Positions 9,572-19,503 of a stretch of 64,000 nucleotides of DNA are shown here, piece by piece (the first letter of the stretch is position 1; each line of letters begins with the position of its first letter). A program made the translations under genes and the position numbers. The DNA is taken from contig NZ_JACJSV010000001.1 of NCBI RefSeq assembly GCF_014698335.1, positions 1-64,000 of the forward strand, in the 5' to 3' direction. Below the pieces are notes generated by a model. That model did not search any database and had not been told where the DNA came from. It saw only the letters and a list, made by a program, of their open reading frames with translations. Origin of the DNA: Microcystis viridis FACHB-1342. Lineage in GTDB: Bacteria > Cyanobacteriota > Cyanobacteriia > Cyanobacteriales > Microcystaceae.

Positions 9572-10289
9572 GTGGGTCGCCCAAACCTGGAACGTGCCTC
9601 GCCAACGGCGGCTGCAGGGGCGCACAGTCACCCCCGACTCTTATCTGCAATTGCTCAAACAAGTACAGGCTTTGCTCTCCAGCCACCACGCCACCAGCCG
9701 CGCCGATGATCCCCTCAACTCCCACCTCGTCCTAGACGGGGAGCAAAAAGTCACCCTCCGGGATTTACTTAGTCCCCTGTGGCGTTTCCCCGAATTGTCG
9801 GAAGTGTTTCTCTCCTGTTGTGAAACTGGTCTCAGTTTTGCCGGTTTCCGAGATGAAGAGGGAAACCTGCGACGGGAATTACTGGACGAACCCCTCAGCT
9901 TGGGTACAGGCTTTCTGTTGGGGGGCGCTCGTGCTGTGATTAGTAGTCATTGGGCGGTGGCTGATCTAGCGACGGCGCTGTTTTCCCGGGAGTACCATCG
10001 CGCCAGGCGGGCGGGAGAGGAACGTTTAACGGCTCTACATCAGGCTCGTCAAGCGCTGCGGGAGACTTGCCAAAAAGACTGGCGGGACCGTTTGACAGTC
10101 GATTATCAGCAGGCTTATCAGACTTGGCAACAAATGCGCCAAACTAAGGATCCCAACGTCAATGCTGCTGGGGCTAATTATCAGAAAATCGGCGAATTGA
10201 TCAAGTGGCTTGGCAATTTTGCTCCCGACGCAGTGCCTTTTCAGGATTATCGTTACTGGGGGGCGTTTTATTGTCTGGGACTTCCTTAA
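9522..10289 (+). pseudogene. Truncated CHAT-domain gene
   Basis: Most of a CHAT domain is left. DLPYTPLECEWVAQ (true homology from about 9543) is followed by the His region SSHHATSRADDPLNSHL, the Cys motif VFLSCCETGL, the GFLLGGARAVISSHWAV strand, and a closing YRYWGAFYCLGLP. The upstream sensor part is missing and the first few codons belong to the transposase stub, so TTG 9522 is unlikely to be an original start. It is clearly more GC-rich than the CHAT gene just upstream, which argues for a separate origin. Both catalytic residues are kept, so a short active fragment cannot be excluded if it is translated. Confidence 0.7.
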
Positions 10290-10317
10290 AATTATGAATT
10301 ATTTCCTTGTTGCAAGC

Positions 10318-10386
10318 GGGCGAAGCATTCAGATAGGAAATCTACGGTTTCAGCGATAGGTTATGCCCAAATGCTTCGCCCCTACT
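10318..10386. repeat. Palindromic 70-bp dispersed repeat, copy 2
   Basis: This is the same element as 2831-2900, with GGGCGAAGCATTC and AATGCTTCGCCCCTACT arms and the shared inner GATAGGAAATCTA and GGTTTCAG blocks. The orientation is the same as copy 1, so the two flank the caspase-CHAT region as direct repeats. Confidence 0.75.
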
Positions 10387-10432
10387 TTTTCAGCAATCTC
10401 TAATTAAGTAGATAAGTATTAAAAACTTTCAG

Positions 10433-10508
10433 ATCACCCCGCCCCCCTTATTAAGGGGGGACTAAGGGGGGATCGGCACCCCCCTTATCAAGGGGGCAGG
10501 GGGGATCA
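10433..10508. repeat. CCCCCTTATTAAGGGGG palindrome repeat
   Basis: This is a run of complementary C-rich and G-rich blocks (CCCCCCTTATTAAGGGGGG, then GATCGGCACCCCCCTTATC). Similar blocks recur at 24757-24812 and 25001-25062. It lies downstream of both flanking genes and may form strong hairpins. Confidence 0.65.
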
Positions 10509-10543
10509 AACCTAAAATCCATTTTTAATTTAATTATAACCAG

Positions 10544-11731
10544 CTAATTAGGATAAACTCGCCCTTTCCAACCTCCCCCTTGGCCGCGCCAATAACGCAG
10601 GGCAGAATCCACAGTCATTAAACTATAAAAGAGGGCAATTAGGGGTAAAGTTAAAGCCCGCAGGGGGGATAATTTATATAGTCTTAAAGTCGGGCTATAG
10701 GAAAGGGCGATTAGTAATAAAGTGACGGTGCTAATTATGATAATTGATGTTTCTTTTAAGACCAATCCCCAGATTAAGCCCAAGGGGGCGACTAAATAGG
10801 TTAAAAACATCCCGAAAATTGTGCCGATTAACCAAAGTGTTGAGTAATTTAGTTGCGTAAATGCGGTGCGGGCTACCATATTCCAAATGCTGGCTAAATC
10901 CGGATAGGGACGGAGACTATAGGTGCTTTCTGTTAATCCTAACCAGATGGAATTCTCGGTATTTTCGGGGTGATTTTGCAGATATTTTTTAACCGCAATC
11001 GCCAAAGAACAATCATCAATTAAAGCTTGTTTAAGAATCTCAATACCGCCAATTTTTTCTAGGATATCTCGGCGAATTAAAATGCAACCCCCGGCGGCGG
11101 CTGCTATCGGGGAATTAGGATTATTAACTAGGGGAAAAGGATAGAGTTTCTCGAAGAAAAAAACAAAGGCAGGAATAAGAAACTTTTCCCAAAAACTGTC
11201 ACAGCGTAGCAACACCATCAGGGAAACTAAAGCTTGTTTTTCCTGTACTGCTTTAGTAACTAATTGGGTTAAATTATCTGCTGCGTGGGCAATATCAGCA
11301 TCGGTGAAGAGAAAATAATCGGGTGCAAATTTCTCGGTAGCCTCTTTTATTCCCTGTTTCATTGCCCATAATTTACCCGTCCATCCTATCTCTAAAGGTT
11401 GTCCAGAAATAATAGTTATTTGTCCAGATTTATGAGATTGATCAGCAATTTCTTGAGCAACTTTTCCAGTGCCATCACTGCTTTGATCGTCAATTAAAAT
11501 AATGGAAAATTCGCCTTGATAATCTTGTTTAAAGAGGGAAGCTAAACTGATGGGTAAAACGTCGGCTTCGTTTCGTGCGGGGATAATTGCCGAGACTTTT
11601 GGATAATTTTTTAAAGGAGAAGTGACAGGATTAATTTTTTGGTTAGATAGCCAAAATTGTCCCCTGGCTAAGATTAAATATAACCAAATTATCAGCGATA
11701 GGAAAGTAACTAATAATAATAAAAATGTCAT
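10544..11731 (-). CDS. hpnB: HpnB-type family 2 glycosyltransferase
   Basis: This 395-aa membrane glycosyltransferase has one N-terminal membrane segment and three hydrophobic segments in the last ~90 residues. The GT-A domain lies between: VSAIIPARNEADVLP, then IILIDDQSSDGT, a WTGKLWAMKQG segment typical of the hopene-associated HpnB group, and the metal-binding FTDADIAH. HpnB proteins are linked to hopanoid biosynthesis, but no squalene-hopene cyclase or other hpn gene is in the window, so the acceptor is uncertain. Length and order are normal. It is transcribed alone, with repeats downstream and a short gap to the divergent FAD oxidoreductase. Confidence 0.8.
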   Translation of the reverse strand: MTFLLLLVTFLSLIIWLYLILARGQFWLSNQKINPVTSPLKNYPKVSAIIPARNEADVLPISLASLFKQDYQGEFSIILIDDQSSDGTGKVAQEIADQSHKSGQITIISGQPLEIGWTGKLWAMKQGIKEATEKFAPDYFLFTDADIAHAADNLTQLVTKAVQEKQALVSLMVLLRCDSFWEKFLIPAFVFFFEKLYPFPLVNNPNSPIAAAAGGCILIRRDILEKIGGIEILKQALIDDCSLAIAVKKYLQNHPENTENSIWLGLTESTYSLRPYPDLASIWNMVARTAFTQLNYSTLWLIGTIFGMFLTYLVAPLGLIWGLVLKETSIIIISTVTLLLIALSYSPTLRLYKLSPLRALTLPLIALFYSLMTVDSALRYWRGQGGGWKGRVYPN

Positions 11732-11883
11732 AAGTTAGTCCGCATTTTGATGAGGGAATAGGGAACAGGTTAAAAAGAGTATCAAATTTAGATGCACAAC
11801 AGCTTCATAAGTTTGGGGTTTAACAGAGGGCAAATTAGGGTAAAATAGAAGCAAGTTAGTAAGATTAGGCGAGGGAGTAAATC

Positions 11884-13106
11884 ATGGATTATGATGTCGT
11901 AATTATTGGGGGCGGACCGGCGGGAGGTCACTGTGGTAGATTATTAAGTGAAAAAGGTTATCGTGTGCTTTTAGTGGAACAACATTCTAGTTGGCAAGAT
12001 AATAACTTTTCTAGTGCCGCTTCTCCCCTAGAAATTTTAGAACAATTCAATCTCCCCGAAACCGTGGTGGCTAGGTTTTGGAAAAATATCGAAATTATCT
12101 CCACTAGCATACATCATTTTTGGTCATCACCGCAACCTTTAGGGGTAGTTTTTGATTTTGCCAAGTTGCGAGAGTTTTTAGCCGCAGAAGTGCTGCGTTG
12201 GGGGGTAGAAGTTCGTTTAGGTTGTCGTTATCTGAAATATGAACAAACGGAGAATCAGCTAACTGTTTTCTTGAAATCAAAAGGCGAGGAAATCGAGACA
12301 GTTACTACTCGTTTATTGGTTGATGCTACCGGATACGCTAGAGCAGTTATGTATAAATATAGACGAGAAAAACCTGATTTTTTAAAGGGGGTAGGTATTG
12401 AATATTTAATTGCTGTGCCAGAAGTAGATTTCAAAAATATCAAGATAATTTAGTATTTTTTATCGGTCATAAATGGAGTCCTAAAGGTTATGGCTGGATT
12501 TTTCCTATGGATAATCAGCAATTAAAAATAGGAGCCGCTTGGTTAGAGGGAGAACATCCTTATATTTCTGAAGTTAAGCCTTTAAAAAGTTATATTATCG
12601 AGATAATAAAAGACTACATGAACTTAGATAATTATGATCTAGTAGAGCAACACGGTTCCATCGTGGAATATTCCTCTGGACTGCAAGATATTTACTATAA
12701 AAAACCAAATATTATCGCCATAGGTGATGCAGTTTCAACTATTAATGCTTTAGGAGGGGAAGGTATTCGCCATGCTATGAAAGGAGCCGAAATTGCTTGT
12801 CAATACATGGAAGAATATTTACAGGGAAAATCGAGTAATTTTGCCGCTTATCAACGGAGGATGCAAGAATATTTTCAACCCAAATGGAATTTATCTGCTC
12901 GCCTCAGTCGCAAAGTTTATTTAAAATATAGTGATGCGCGTATTGATCAAGGATTATCCTATCTCAAGCACCTTTCCACCCAGGATATAATCGACTTTTT
13001 ATTTTACTACAAATTTGAAAAATACACAAAAGGGTTAGGAGGATTTCTGCTGGGGAAATTACGTCAATGGTGGCGCAAAATTTTTCCTAGTCAAAAACCT
13101 GAGTAA
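11884..13106 (+). pseudogene. Frameshifted FAD-dependent oxidoreductase (geranylgeranyl reductase-like)
   Basis: Two adjacent frames form one protein of about 407 aa. The first (11884-12453) has the Rossmann motif VVIIGGGPAGGHCG and ends KNIKII. The second frame (open from at least 12440) continues NLVFFIGHKWSPKGYGWIFP, and later has IIAIGDAVSTINALGGEG, the FAD-contacting motif of this flavoprotein group. The frame changes near 12425-12450. One missing T in the GATTTCAAAAATATC run would restore a continuous reading. The rest shows no decay, so this may be a very recent mutation or a sequencing error in a gene that is otherwise intact. The substrate is unknown; an isoprenoid or pigment is likely for this family. 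Confidence 0.8.
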
Positions 13107-13136
13107 ATAGGCTAGGATAAAGCTAAGGAAACAATA

Positions 13137-14351
13137 TTGGTAAAGACCGTGAGTAAGTTTATTCGCTACAGTACAATTATCACTCTGCTGGGCATTTTAG
13201 CAGCCTGTAGTGGCAATCCTGCCCTAGAAAATCGTCTGGCTGCCGATCCTAATCTACAAACAAATCCCATACCAGAAAACTCTCCTAATAACCAGCAATT
13301 ACCCGCAAATTTTCCCGCAGAAATTCCTCGATATAGTCAATCAGAATTATTATCCGTGCAGACAAATCCTGATAATACTGGTGGACAAACCCGTTGGCAA
13401 TCCAATGATCCCAGCAATGCGATCGAGGCTTTTTATCAACAGGAATTAGTTAATAATAATTGGGAAATTATCACTCCCTTTTCTGGGGAAGGAGTTAATA
13501 GTACCCTAACGGCCCGTCGAGATAATTTAGAGTTAACTATCACCATAACTGCCACTTCTCCCAATACCGAATATAGCCTCGATTATCGTCCAATAGGAAC
13601 CCCGATTGCTTCTCCTAGTCCCTCCCCTAGTCCCTCCCCTATTTCTTCCCCATTGCCAAATCTTAATCCCACCAGTTTTAACGATCTCGAATCCTTACCT
13701 AATCCCTTAAAGAGCCACATTCAAGACTTAGCTAAATTAGGAGTATTAACAGGTAATAATAATCAGTTTAACCCTAATAATACCATAACGCGCCGAGAAT
13801 TTGCTCGCTGGTTGTTACAGGCTAATAATGCCATTTATGCCAATGTAGCGGGTAAACAAATCCGTTTAGCTACTCCCAATAGTTCCCCAGCTTTTAGTGA
13901 TGTTAAAAATAACGATCCCGATTATATTTATATTCAAGGATTAGCGGAAGCGGGGTTAATTCCCTCTCCTTTAACGGGAGATAGTAGCGCCCTTTTATTC
14001 CGTCCCAATGCTCCTTTAACCCGGGAAGATTTAATCGCGTGGAAAGTGCCATTAGATATTAGAAAAGCTTTACCGAGTGCCAATCTTGATACGATTAAAA
14101 ATACTTGGGGTTTTCAGGATACCAATAAAATTAACCCGCAGCTGGTGCGCGCTCTTTATGCCGATTTTCAAAATGCCGAACAAGCCAATATTCGGCGAGT
14201 TTTTGGTTTTACTACCCTATTTCAGCCAAAAAGACCAGTAACTCGCGCTGAAGCTGCCGCTACTTTATGGTATTTTGGTTTTCAGGGTGATGGTGTTTCT
14301 GCTGCCGATGCTGTGCAGGGTCAAGATACGCAACAGAGTGGGGTTAATTAG
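13137..14351 (+). CDS. SLH-domain lipoprotein
   Basis: The N-terminus has a lipobox, LLGILAAC, so this should be a lipid-anchored envelope protein. TTG at 13137 has a good upstream AAGGAA; GTG at 13149 is the other option. Next come an unassigned domain (about 55-150), a Ser-Pro linker (SPSPSPSPSP) near 160, and three S-layer-homology-like units (about 185-240, 255-310 and 320-380), seen in FNPNNTITRREFARWL, FRPNAPLTREDLIAW and FQPKRPVTRAEAAATLW. SLH units bind peptidoglycan-linked polymers. It probably tethers the outer membrane or surface layer to the wall. Length and frame are normal. Confidence 0.85.
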   Translation: MVKTVSKFIRYSTIITLLGILAACSGNPALENRLAADPNLQTNPIPENSPNNQQLPANFPAEIPRYSQSELLSVQTNPDNTGGQTRWQSNDPSNAIEAFYQQELVNNNWEIITPFSGEGVNSTLTARRDNLELTITITATSPNTEYSLDYRPIGTPIASPSPSPSPSPISSPLPNLNPTSFNDLESLPNPLKSHIQDLAKLGVLTGNNNQFNPNNTITRREFARWLLQANNAIYANVAGKQIRLATPNSSPAFSDVKNNDPDYIYIQGLAEAGLIPSPLTGDSSALLFRPNAPLTREDLIAWKVPLDIRKALPSANLDTIKNTWGFQDTNKINPQLVRALYADFQNAEQANIRRVFGFTTLFQPKRPVTRAEAAATLWYFGFQGDGVSAADAVQGQDTQQSGVN

Positions 14352-14579
14352 GGTTTGCGGCAAAAAGTTTTTCCTGGGGGCAGGGTGTGGGGTGTGGGGT
14401 GTGGGGTGTGGGGTGTGGGGTGTAGGGTTTTACCGATTTTGAGGGGGTCAATTACCTAATTTTCAGGGAAAAAGTCCAGGAATTTTCCCCCCGATCACTC
14501 GCATATCCGGTACTTTTTGATTGACAAAAAGTCTAAAAGTCTTACCCAACAAGGTTTTTAGATTTATTCAGCAAGCCCT
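14350..14579. mobile_element. MITE-like element, copy 1, with target duplication
   Basis: The ends AGGGTTTGC and GCAAGCCCT form a 9-bp terminal inverted repeat with one mismatch. The flanks AATT at 14346-14349 and 14580-14583 (or TAATT if one base is shared) are a direct target-site duplication. A homologous element lies at 50454-50683 with a different duplication. A GTGGGGT heptamer array occupies the left part and differs between copies. There is no coding capacity, so transposition would be in trans. Confidence 0.8.
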
Positions 14580-14768
14580 AATTGAAATTTGTCCATAAAA
14601 ATTAAGGGTGTGTTAGGAAAATACAAGCACTCTTTTTGACATTTCTTCATATCTATTCAGAAAAATTAACAAAGGATTCTTGACCCGGCAGCTAGGGGAA
14701 TATTTTATGCTAAAGATATAACTCTGCTGCAGGGGATTTTCTTGCTGACTTCCGCTGCTATTAACATT

Positions 14769-16997
14769 ATGACCCATCAAACTCTCAAACTCGCCGGGAT
14801 GAGTTGCGCTGGTTGTGCTGATTCGATCGAACGGATAATTAAATCTATCCCCGGAGTGATTCGATGTCAAGTTAATTTTGGCATGGAACAGGTGGATGTG
14901 GACTATGATCCCAAGCGTACCGATCTTAACACTATTCAAGCAAAAGTTAGGGATGCCGGTTTCCAAGCTACACCGATAACGGAAATTAATCTCGAATCCA
15001 GGCCAGAAAAAGAACTTCTCACTAAACTATCGATCGCTATTGTTATTAGCATTATACTTTTTATCGGTTCTTTGCCGATGATGACGGGTTTATCTCTATC
15101 TTTTATTCCCCACTGGTTACACGCTCCCTTATTACAATTAATTCTCGCTACTCCCGTCCAATTTTGGTGTGGTCAAAGTTTTTATAAAAATGCTTGGAAA
15201 GCCTTTAAAAATCGCACTGCCACCATGGACACTTTAGTAGTTTTGGGAACCAGTGCCGCCTATTTTTATTCCCTGTTTTTAACCTTCGGGAGCGATTTTA
15301 TCGAAAAACAGGGGTTTAATTCCCATGTCTATTACGAAGCATCAGCTATCGTCATTACTCTGATTTTACTCGGTCGTTTCCTCGAAAAACGTGCCAGAAA
15401 AGAAACGGCCGCCGCTATTAAACAATTAATGGGATTACAGGCAAAAACTGCTAGGGTAATTAGGGAAGAACAGACGCTAGATATACCAATAGAAGAGGTG
15501 AAAGTAGGAGATATAATTTTAGTGCGTCCGGGGGAAAAAATTCCCGTCGATGGCATAATTATCCAAGGCAGTTCTAGCATTGATGAATCGATGGTGACAG
15601 GGGAAAGTTTACCCGTGCGAAAAACCGTCAATCAACAGGTAATCGGGGCGACAATTAATAAAACCGGTAGCCTACAAATGCAAGCGTTACGGGTGGGAAA
15701 AGATACGGTTTTAGCTCAGATTGTCCGATTAGTGCAAACCGCGCAAGCATCAAAAGCACCTATACAAAGATTAGTTGATCGAGTGACTGCTTATTTTGTG
15801 CCGGTGGTGATGATTATTGCCGTAATAACTTTCCTATTTTGGATTCTCCGCACGGGTAATCTCACCCTCGCTTTGATTACAATGGTGGAAGTCCTAATTA
15901 TCGCTTGTCCCTGTGCGCTAGGATTAGCTACACCCACCTCGATTATGGTGGGAACAGGACAGGGAGCAAAACAGGGAATTTTAATTAAAAATGCCGAAAG
16001 TTTAGAATTGGCCCAGGGTATTACTACTATTGTTCTCGATAAAACGGGAACTCTCACCCAGGGGAAACCAACGGTGACGGACTTCTTGACTCGCGAGGGG
16101 GTGAGGGATGGACGGGAATTATCGCTGCTGCAGTTAGTCGTATCGGTGGAGAATCATTCTGAACACCCGCTAGGAGAAGCAATAGTTAGATATGGGCAGT
16201 TAAACCAGATTAAAACCCTAGAAGTAAGCGAATTTGACTCAATAACTGGGTCAGGAGTGCAGGGAAAAGTCGGGTCAGATTTCGTGCAAATCGGGACACA
16301 ACAATGGTTAGAAAGTCAAGGGATCGAAACAAAAGTTCTTAAAAAAGTCGCCCACGATTGGGAATGGCAGAAAAAAACCGTGGCTTGGATAGCGGTTAAC
16401 GGGCGTTTAGAGGGGGTGATCGCCATTTCCGACGTTTTAAAACCTTTTTCTTCCTTAGTGGTCGCCAAGCTCAAAAAAATGGGCTTAGAGGTGATGATGA
16501 TGACGGGGGACAACCTCGAAACCGCAGAAGCGATCGCCAGAGAGTTGGGTATCTGGCGCTTTTTTGCCGCACTCCGTCCCGAACAAAAAGCCGAAAAAAT
16601 TGAATATTTGCAGAAAAAAGGGAAAATTGTCGCCATGGTTGGCGATGGTATCAATGATGCGATCGCATTGGCGCAAGCGGACTTAGGTATTGCCATTGGC
16701 ACGGGGACCGATGTAGCGATCGCCGCCAGTGATATAACCTTAATTTCGGGAGATTTAGAGGGAATTGTGACTGCTATTGAGTTAAGTCGGGCAACAATGC
16801 GAAATATCAAAGAAAATCTCTTTTTTGCTTTTATTTATAACCTGATTGCCATTCCCATCGCTGCCGGAGTCCTCTATCCTTTTCTGCTCAATCCGATTAT
16901 TGCCGGTGCTGCCATGGCTTTAAGTTCCCTTTCCGTGGTGACGAATGCTTTACGATTGCGTCGAGTTCGTCCCAGGGTGGGGAATAATTTTCGTTAA
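14769..16997 (+). CDS. pacS: Copper-translocating P1B-type ATPase, PacS-like
   Basis: This 742-aa ion pump starts at ATG 14769 rather than at TTG 14742. The N-terminal metal-binding domain has [10 protein letters not shown]. It is followed by eight predicted membrane segments, the actuator VTGES loop, the CPC ion site in [13 protein letters not shown], the phosphorylation motif [20 protein letters not shown], and the hinge [12 protein letters not shown]. Late membrane residues YN ([10 protein letters not shown]) and MALSS match the Cu(I)-specific signature. The N-terminus resembles PacS, the thylakoid copper pump that feeds plastocyanin and cytochrome oxidase, more than CtaA. No copper regulator or chaperone gene is adjacent. 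Confidence 0.9.
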   Translation: MTHQTLKLAGMSCAGCADSIERIIKSIPGVIRCQVNFGMEQVDVDYDPKRTDLNTIQAKVRDAGFQATPITEINLESRPEKELLTKLSIAIVISIILFIGSLPMMTGLSLSFIPHWLHAPLLQLILATPVQFWCGQSFYKNAWKAFKNRTATMDTLVVLGTSAAYFYSLFLTFGSDFIEKQGFNSHVYYEASAIVITLILLGRFLEKRARKETAAAIKQLMGLQAKTARVIREEQTLDIPIEEVKVGDIILVRPGEKIPVDGIIIQGSSSIDESMVTGESLPVRKTVNQQVIGATINKTGSLQMQALRVGKDTVLAQIVRLVQTAQASKAPIQRLVDRVTAYFVPVVMIIAVITFLFWILRTGNLTLALITMVEVLIIACPCALGLATPTSIMVGTGQGAKQGILIKNAESLELAQGITTIVLDKTGTLTQGKPTVTDFLTREGVRDGRELSLLQLVVSVENHSEHPLGEAIVRYGQLNQIKTLEVSEFDSITGSGVQGKVGSDFVQIGTQQWLESQGIETKVLKKVAHDWEWQKKTVAWIAVNGRLEGVIAISDVLKPFSSLVVAKLKKMGLEVMMMTGDNLETAEAIARELGIWRFFAALRPEQKAEKIEYLQKKGKIVAMVGDGINDAIALAQADLGIAIGTGTDVAIAASDITLISGDLEGIVTAIELSRATMRNIKENLFFAFIYNLIAIPIAAGVLYPFLLNPIIAGAAMALSSLSVVTNALRLRRVRPRVGNNFR

Positions 16998-17077
16998 CAA
17001 TTCTTAAGGAAAAACCAGAAAAATTAGCTGTACGGGGGATGATACCGTAGAAAAGGCAATAGAATAATCATCCTGAT

Positions 17078-18130
17078 ATGACTGACTCCCCTGAAATACC
17101 TTATTTATTACGCGCTGCCAAAGGAGAAATCTTACCCCGTCCTCCCGTGTGGATGATGAGACAAGCAGGACGTTATATGCAGATTTATCGGGAATTGCGG
17201 GATAAATACCCCAGTTTTCGGGAAAGATCGGAAAATGCCGATTTAGCGATCGAAATCTCCCTGCAACCTTGGCGTGCTTTTCAACCGGATGGGGTGATCA
17301 TGTTCTCCGATATCCTCACTCCCCTAGCGGGAATTGGTATTCCCTTTGATATTATCGAAAGTAAGGGGCCGATTATCGATTCTCCCATTCGTACTCAAGC
17401 GCAGGTGGACCAACTTAATCCCCTCGATCCCGATCAGTCTTTACCTTTTATCAAAACGATTTTAAAAACCCTGCGTCAAGAGGTGGGAAATAAATCCACT
17501 GTCCTCGGTTTTGTCGGAGCGCCTTGGACTTTAGCAGCCTATGCAGTGGAAGGGAAAGGTTCTAAAAGTTATTCTGTGATTAAAGGGATGGCTTTTTCGG
17601 AACCCTCGGTACTGCACCAATTTTTAGATAAATTAGCGGATATGATTGCCACCTATGTCCGTTATCAAATTGATTGTGGGGCGCAAGTGGTACAAATGTT
17701 CGACTCTTGGGCGGGTCAATTAACTCCCCAAGATTACGATGTTTTTGCCTTACCCTATCAACAAAAAGTAGTTCGTTTGGTGAAAGAAACCCATCCCGAT
17801 ACACCGTTAATTCTCTACATTAGTGGCAGCGCCGGCGTTTTGGAAAGAATGGGTAAATCGGGGGTTGATATTATTAGCGTCGATTGGACCGTGGATCTGG
17901 CCGAAGCGAGACAGCGTTTAGGTAAATCGATGATGGTTCAAGGTAATATCGATCCGGGGGTTTTATTCGGTTCCCAGTCTTTTATTCGCGAGCGGATTAT
18001 TGATACTATTCGTAAAGCAGGTAATCAAGGTCATATTCTTAATTTAGGTCATGGTGTTTTGGTGGGAACTCCTGAAGATAACGTGCGTTTCTTCTTTGAA
18101 ACTGCTAAACAATTTAGTTATCAGGACTAG
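17078..18130 (+). CDS. hemE: Uroporphyrinogen decarboxylase
   Basis: HemE decarboxylates the four acetate side chains of uroporphyrinogen III to give coproporphyrinogen III, for haem and chlorophyll. The 350-aa length is normal. The signature [13 protein letters not shown] (Arg residues for substrate binding) is near residue 22, and MFSDILTPL with the catalytic Asp is at about 75-83. [12 protein letters not shown] and [16 protein letters not shown] are near the C-terminus. It is cytosolic. It starts 80 bases after pacS on the same strand and could share its transcript. Confidence 0.97.
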   Translation: MTDSPEIPYLLRAAKGEILPRPPVWMMRQAGRYMQIYRELRDKYPSFRERSENADLAIEISLQPWRAFQPDGVIMFSDILTPLAGIGIPFDIIESKGPIIDSPIRTQAQVDQLNPLDPDQSLPFIKTILKTLRQEVGNKSTVLGFVGAPWTLAAYAVEGKGSKSYSVIKGMAFSEPSVLHQFLDKLADMIATYVRYQIDCGAQVVQMFDSWAGQLTPQDYDVFALPYQQKVVRLVKETHPDTPLILYISGSAGVLERMGKSGVDIISVDWTVDLAEARQRLGKSMMVQGNIDPGVLFGSQSFIRERIIDTIRKAGNQGHILNLGHGVLVGTPEDNVRFFFETAKQFSYQD

Positions 18131-18134
18131 GGAA

Positions 18135-18211
18135 CATGGGGTGGGGAAATGGGGAAATGGGGGAATTCAACTAAAACCCTAAAACCCTAAAACCCCAACA
18201 CCCCAACACCC
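18135..18211. repeat. Short 8-bp tandem repeats
   Basis: GGGGAAAT-type units are followed by TAAAACCC and AACACCCC units in the gap between hemE and the SDR gene. The array is short and degenerate, and no other feature is seen there. Confidence 0.6.
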
Positions 18212-18259
18212 TTTTGACTTTCACACTGTCCCCTAAATTCTGCCGTATCAATTAAAATA

Positions 18260-19207
18260 ATGAAAAAGATATTTCTAACGGGTGTGAGTGGCTGTATTGG
18301 GCATTATATCGCCGAGATTTTACTGGAAAATCCCGACTATGAATTATATTTTTTAGTTCGTAATCCAGAGAAGTTAAAATTTACTTATCAAGGGCGATCA
18401 AATGTTCATATACTTTTAGGCGATATGCAAAATATTGGGGTATATGCCGAGCTTTTAAAAACAATGAATATAGCGGTTTTAATCGCTACCAGTTGGGGAG
18501 GAGAGGAGGAAAGTTATCAAATTAATGTGGTAAAAACCCTAGAATTAATTAGTTATTTAGATGCTCAAATCTGCGAGAAAGTCCTCTACTTTTCCACTGC
18601 CAGCATTCTCAATCAAAATAATCAACCTTTGCCCGAAGCTGGGGAAATAGGAACTAATTATATCCGCACTAAATATATTTGTTATAGTAAATTTGCTCAC
18701 CTAGAAATCGCCGATAAAATTATCACTTTATACCCCACTTTTGTCTTAGGTGGTGACGAAAATAAACCCTATTCTCATATCTATGGGGGTTTACCGGATG
18801 TGTTGAAATATATCGGTTTAGTGCGTTGGTTTCAAGCTGATGGCAGTTTTCATTTTATCCATGCCAAAGATATAGCTCAAGTGGTGAATTATTTAATCGA
18901 AAATCCCGCACCAGAAAGCAAAATTGTCCTAGGCAATCAACGCACAACAGCTAACCAAGCAGTGGAGGAAATCTGTACTTATTTAAACAAAAAAATCTAT
19001 TTTCGCATTCCTTTATCTTTAACCATTGCTAACTTTTTTATCAAAGTTTTTAACTTGCAGATGGAAGCATGGGACCGTTTTGCGATGAATTATCGCCACT
19101 TCACCCACATTAAAACCTATACTCCTGCTGATTTTGGTTTAAAAAACCATTGTTCCACCCTCGATGATGTTTTAACCCTGCGAGGAATTCCCCGAAAAAA
19201 ACCCTAA
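18260..19207 (+). CDS. NAD-dependent epimerase/dehydratase (extended SDR)
   Basis: This 315-aa extended short-chain dehydrogenase has a Rossmann nucleotide motif, IFLTGVSGCIGHYIAE, at the start. STASILNQNNQPLPE follows at about residue 113, and a Tyr-x3-Lys type site in NYIRTKYICYSK at about 135. The usual substrate-binding C-terminal lobe with FHFIHAKDIAQ follows. The substrate cannot be read from the sequence; nucleotide sugars or flavonoid-like alcohols are family options. Neighbours give no pathway clue, and it is flanked by repeats on both sides. Confidence 0.8.
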   Translation: MKKIFLTGVSGCIGHYIAEILLENPDYELYFLVRNPEKLKFTYQGRSNVHILLGDMQNIGVYAELLKTMNIAVLIATSWGGEEESYQINVVKTLELISYLDAQICEKVLYFSTASILNQNNQPLPEAGEIGTNYIRTKYICYSKFAHLEIADKIITLYPTFVLGGDENKPYSHIYGGLPDVLKYIGLVRWFQADGSFHFIHAKDIAQVVNYLIENPAPESKIVLGNQRTTANQAVEEICTYLNKKIYFRIPLSLTIANFFIKVFNLQMEAWDRFAMNYRHFTHIKTYTPADFGLKNHCSTLDDVLTLRGIPRKKP

Positions 19208-19389
19208 GTAGAGGGGACGGAAAAATATGTGTAATTAATTCTGTCTGGATACTTACAGCGTTTCCCTAAAGATGAAGTCTAACCTAATTCCGCGACTGAC
19301 TCCCCAAAACGAAAACTTCCCACCTCACCATTAAGATAACTGCTCTATCGGTGATTCTTGAATTAGTACAAGTGTATGAACAACCGCGT

Positions 19390-19500
19390 GTAAGCATCCC
19401 ACCGAAAAACTAATGCGCGGGGGGTTTGGGGGGTTCTACCCCCCAAAAACTTGGCTTGAATGATAAAATCAGAAATAACGCCCAACTCTTAACGCCAAAT
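19390..19500. repeat. Dispersed repeat TAAGCATCCCACCG, copy A
   Basis: This ~110-bp unit begins TAAGCATCCCACCGAAAA, has CTAATGCGCGGGGGGTTTGG and a GTTTGGGGGG/CCCCCCAAAAAC hairpin, and ends AACGCCCAAC. Copy B is at 31175-31312 with an extra ~30-bp block. It lies downstream of the minus-strand ABC exporter. The remainder of 19208-19389 shows nothing I can assign. Confidence 0.65.
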
Positions 19501-19503
19501 AGA

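Noticed and set aside
14742-14768. Nine-codon extension of the copper ATPase to TTG 14742
   Set aside because: ATG 14769 opens the normal metal-binding domain, and the extra residues do not match the family.
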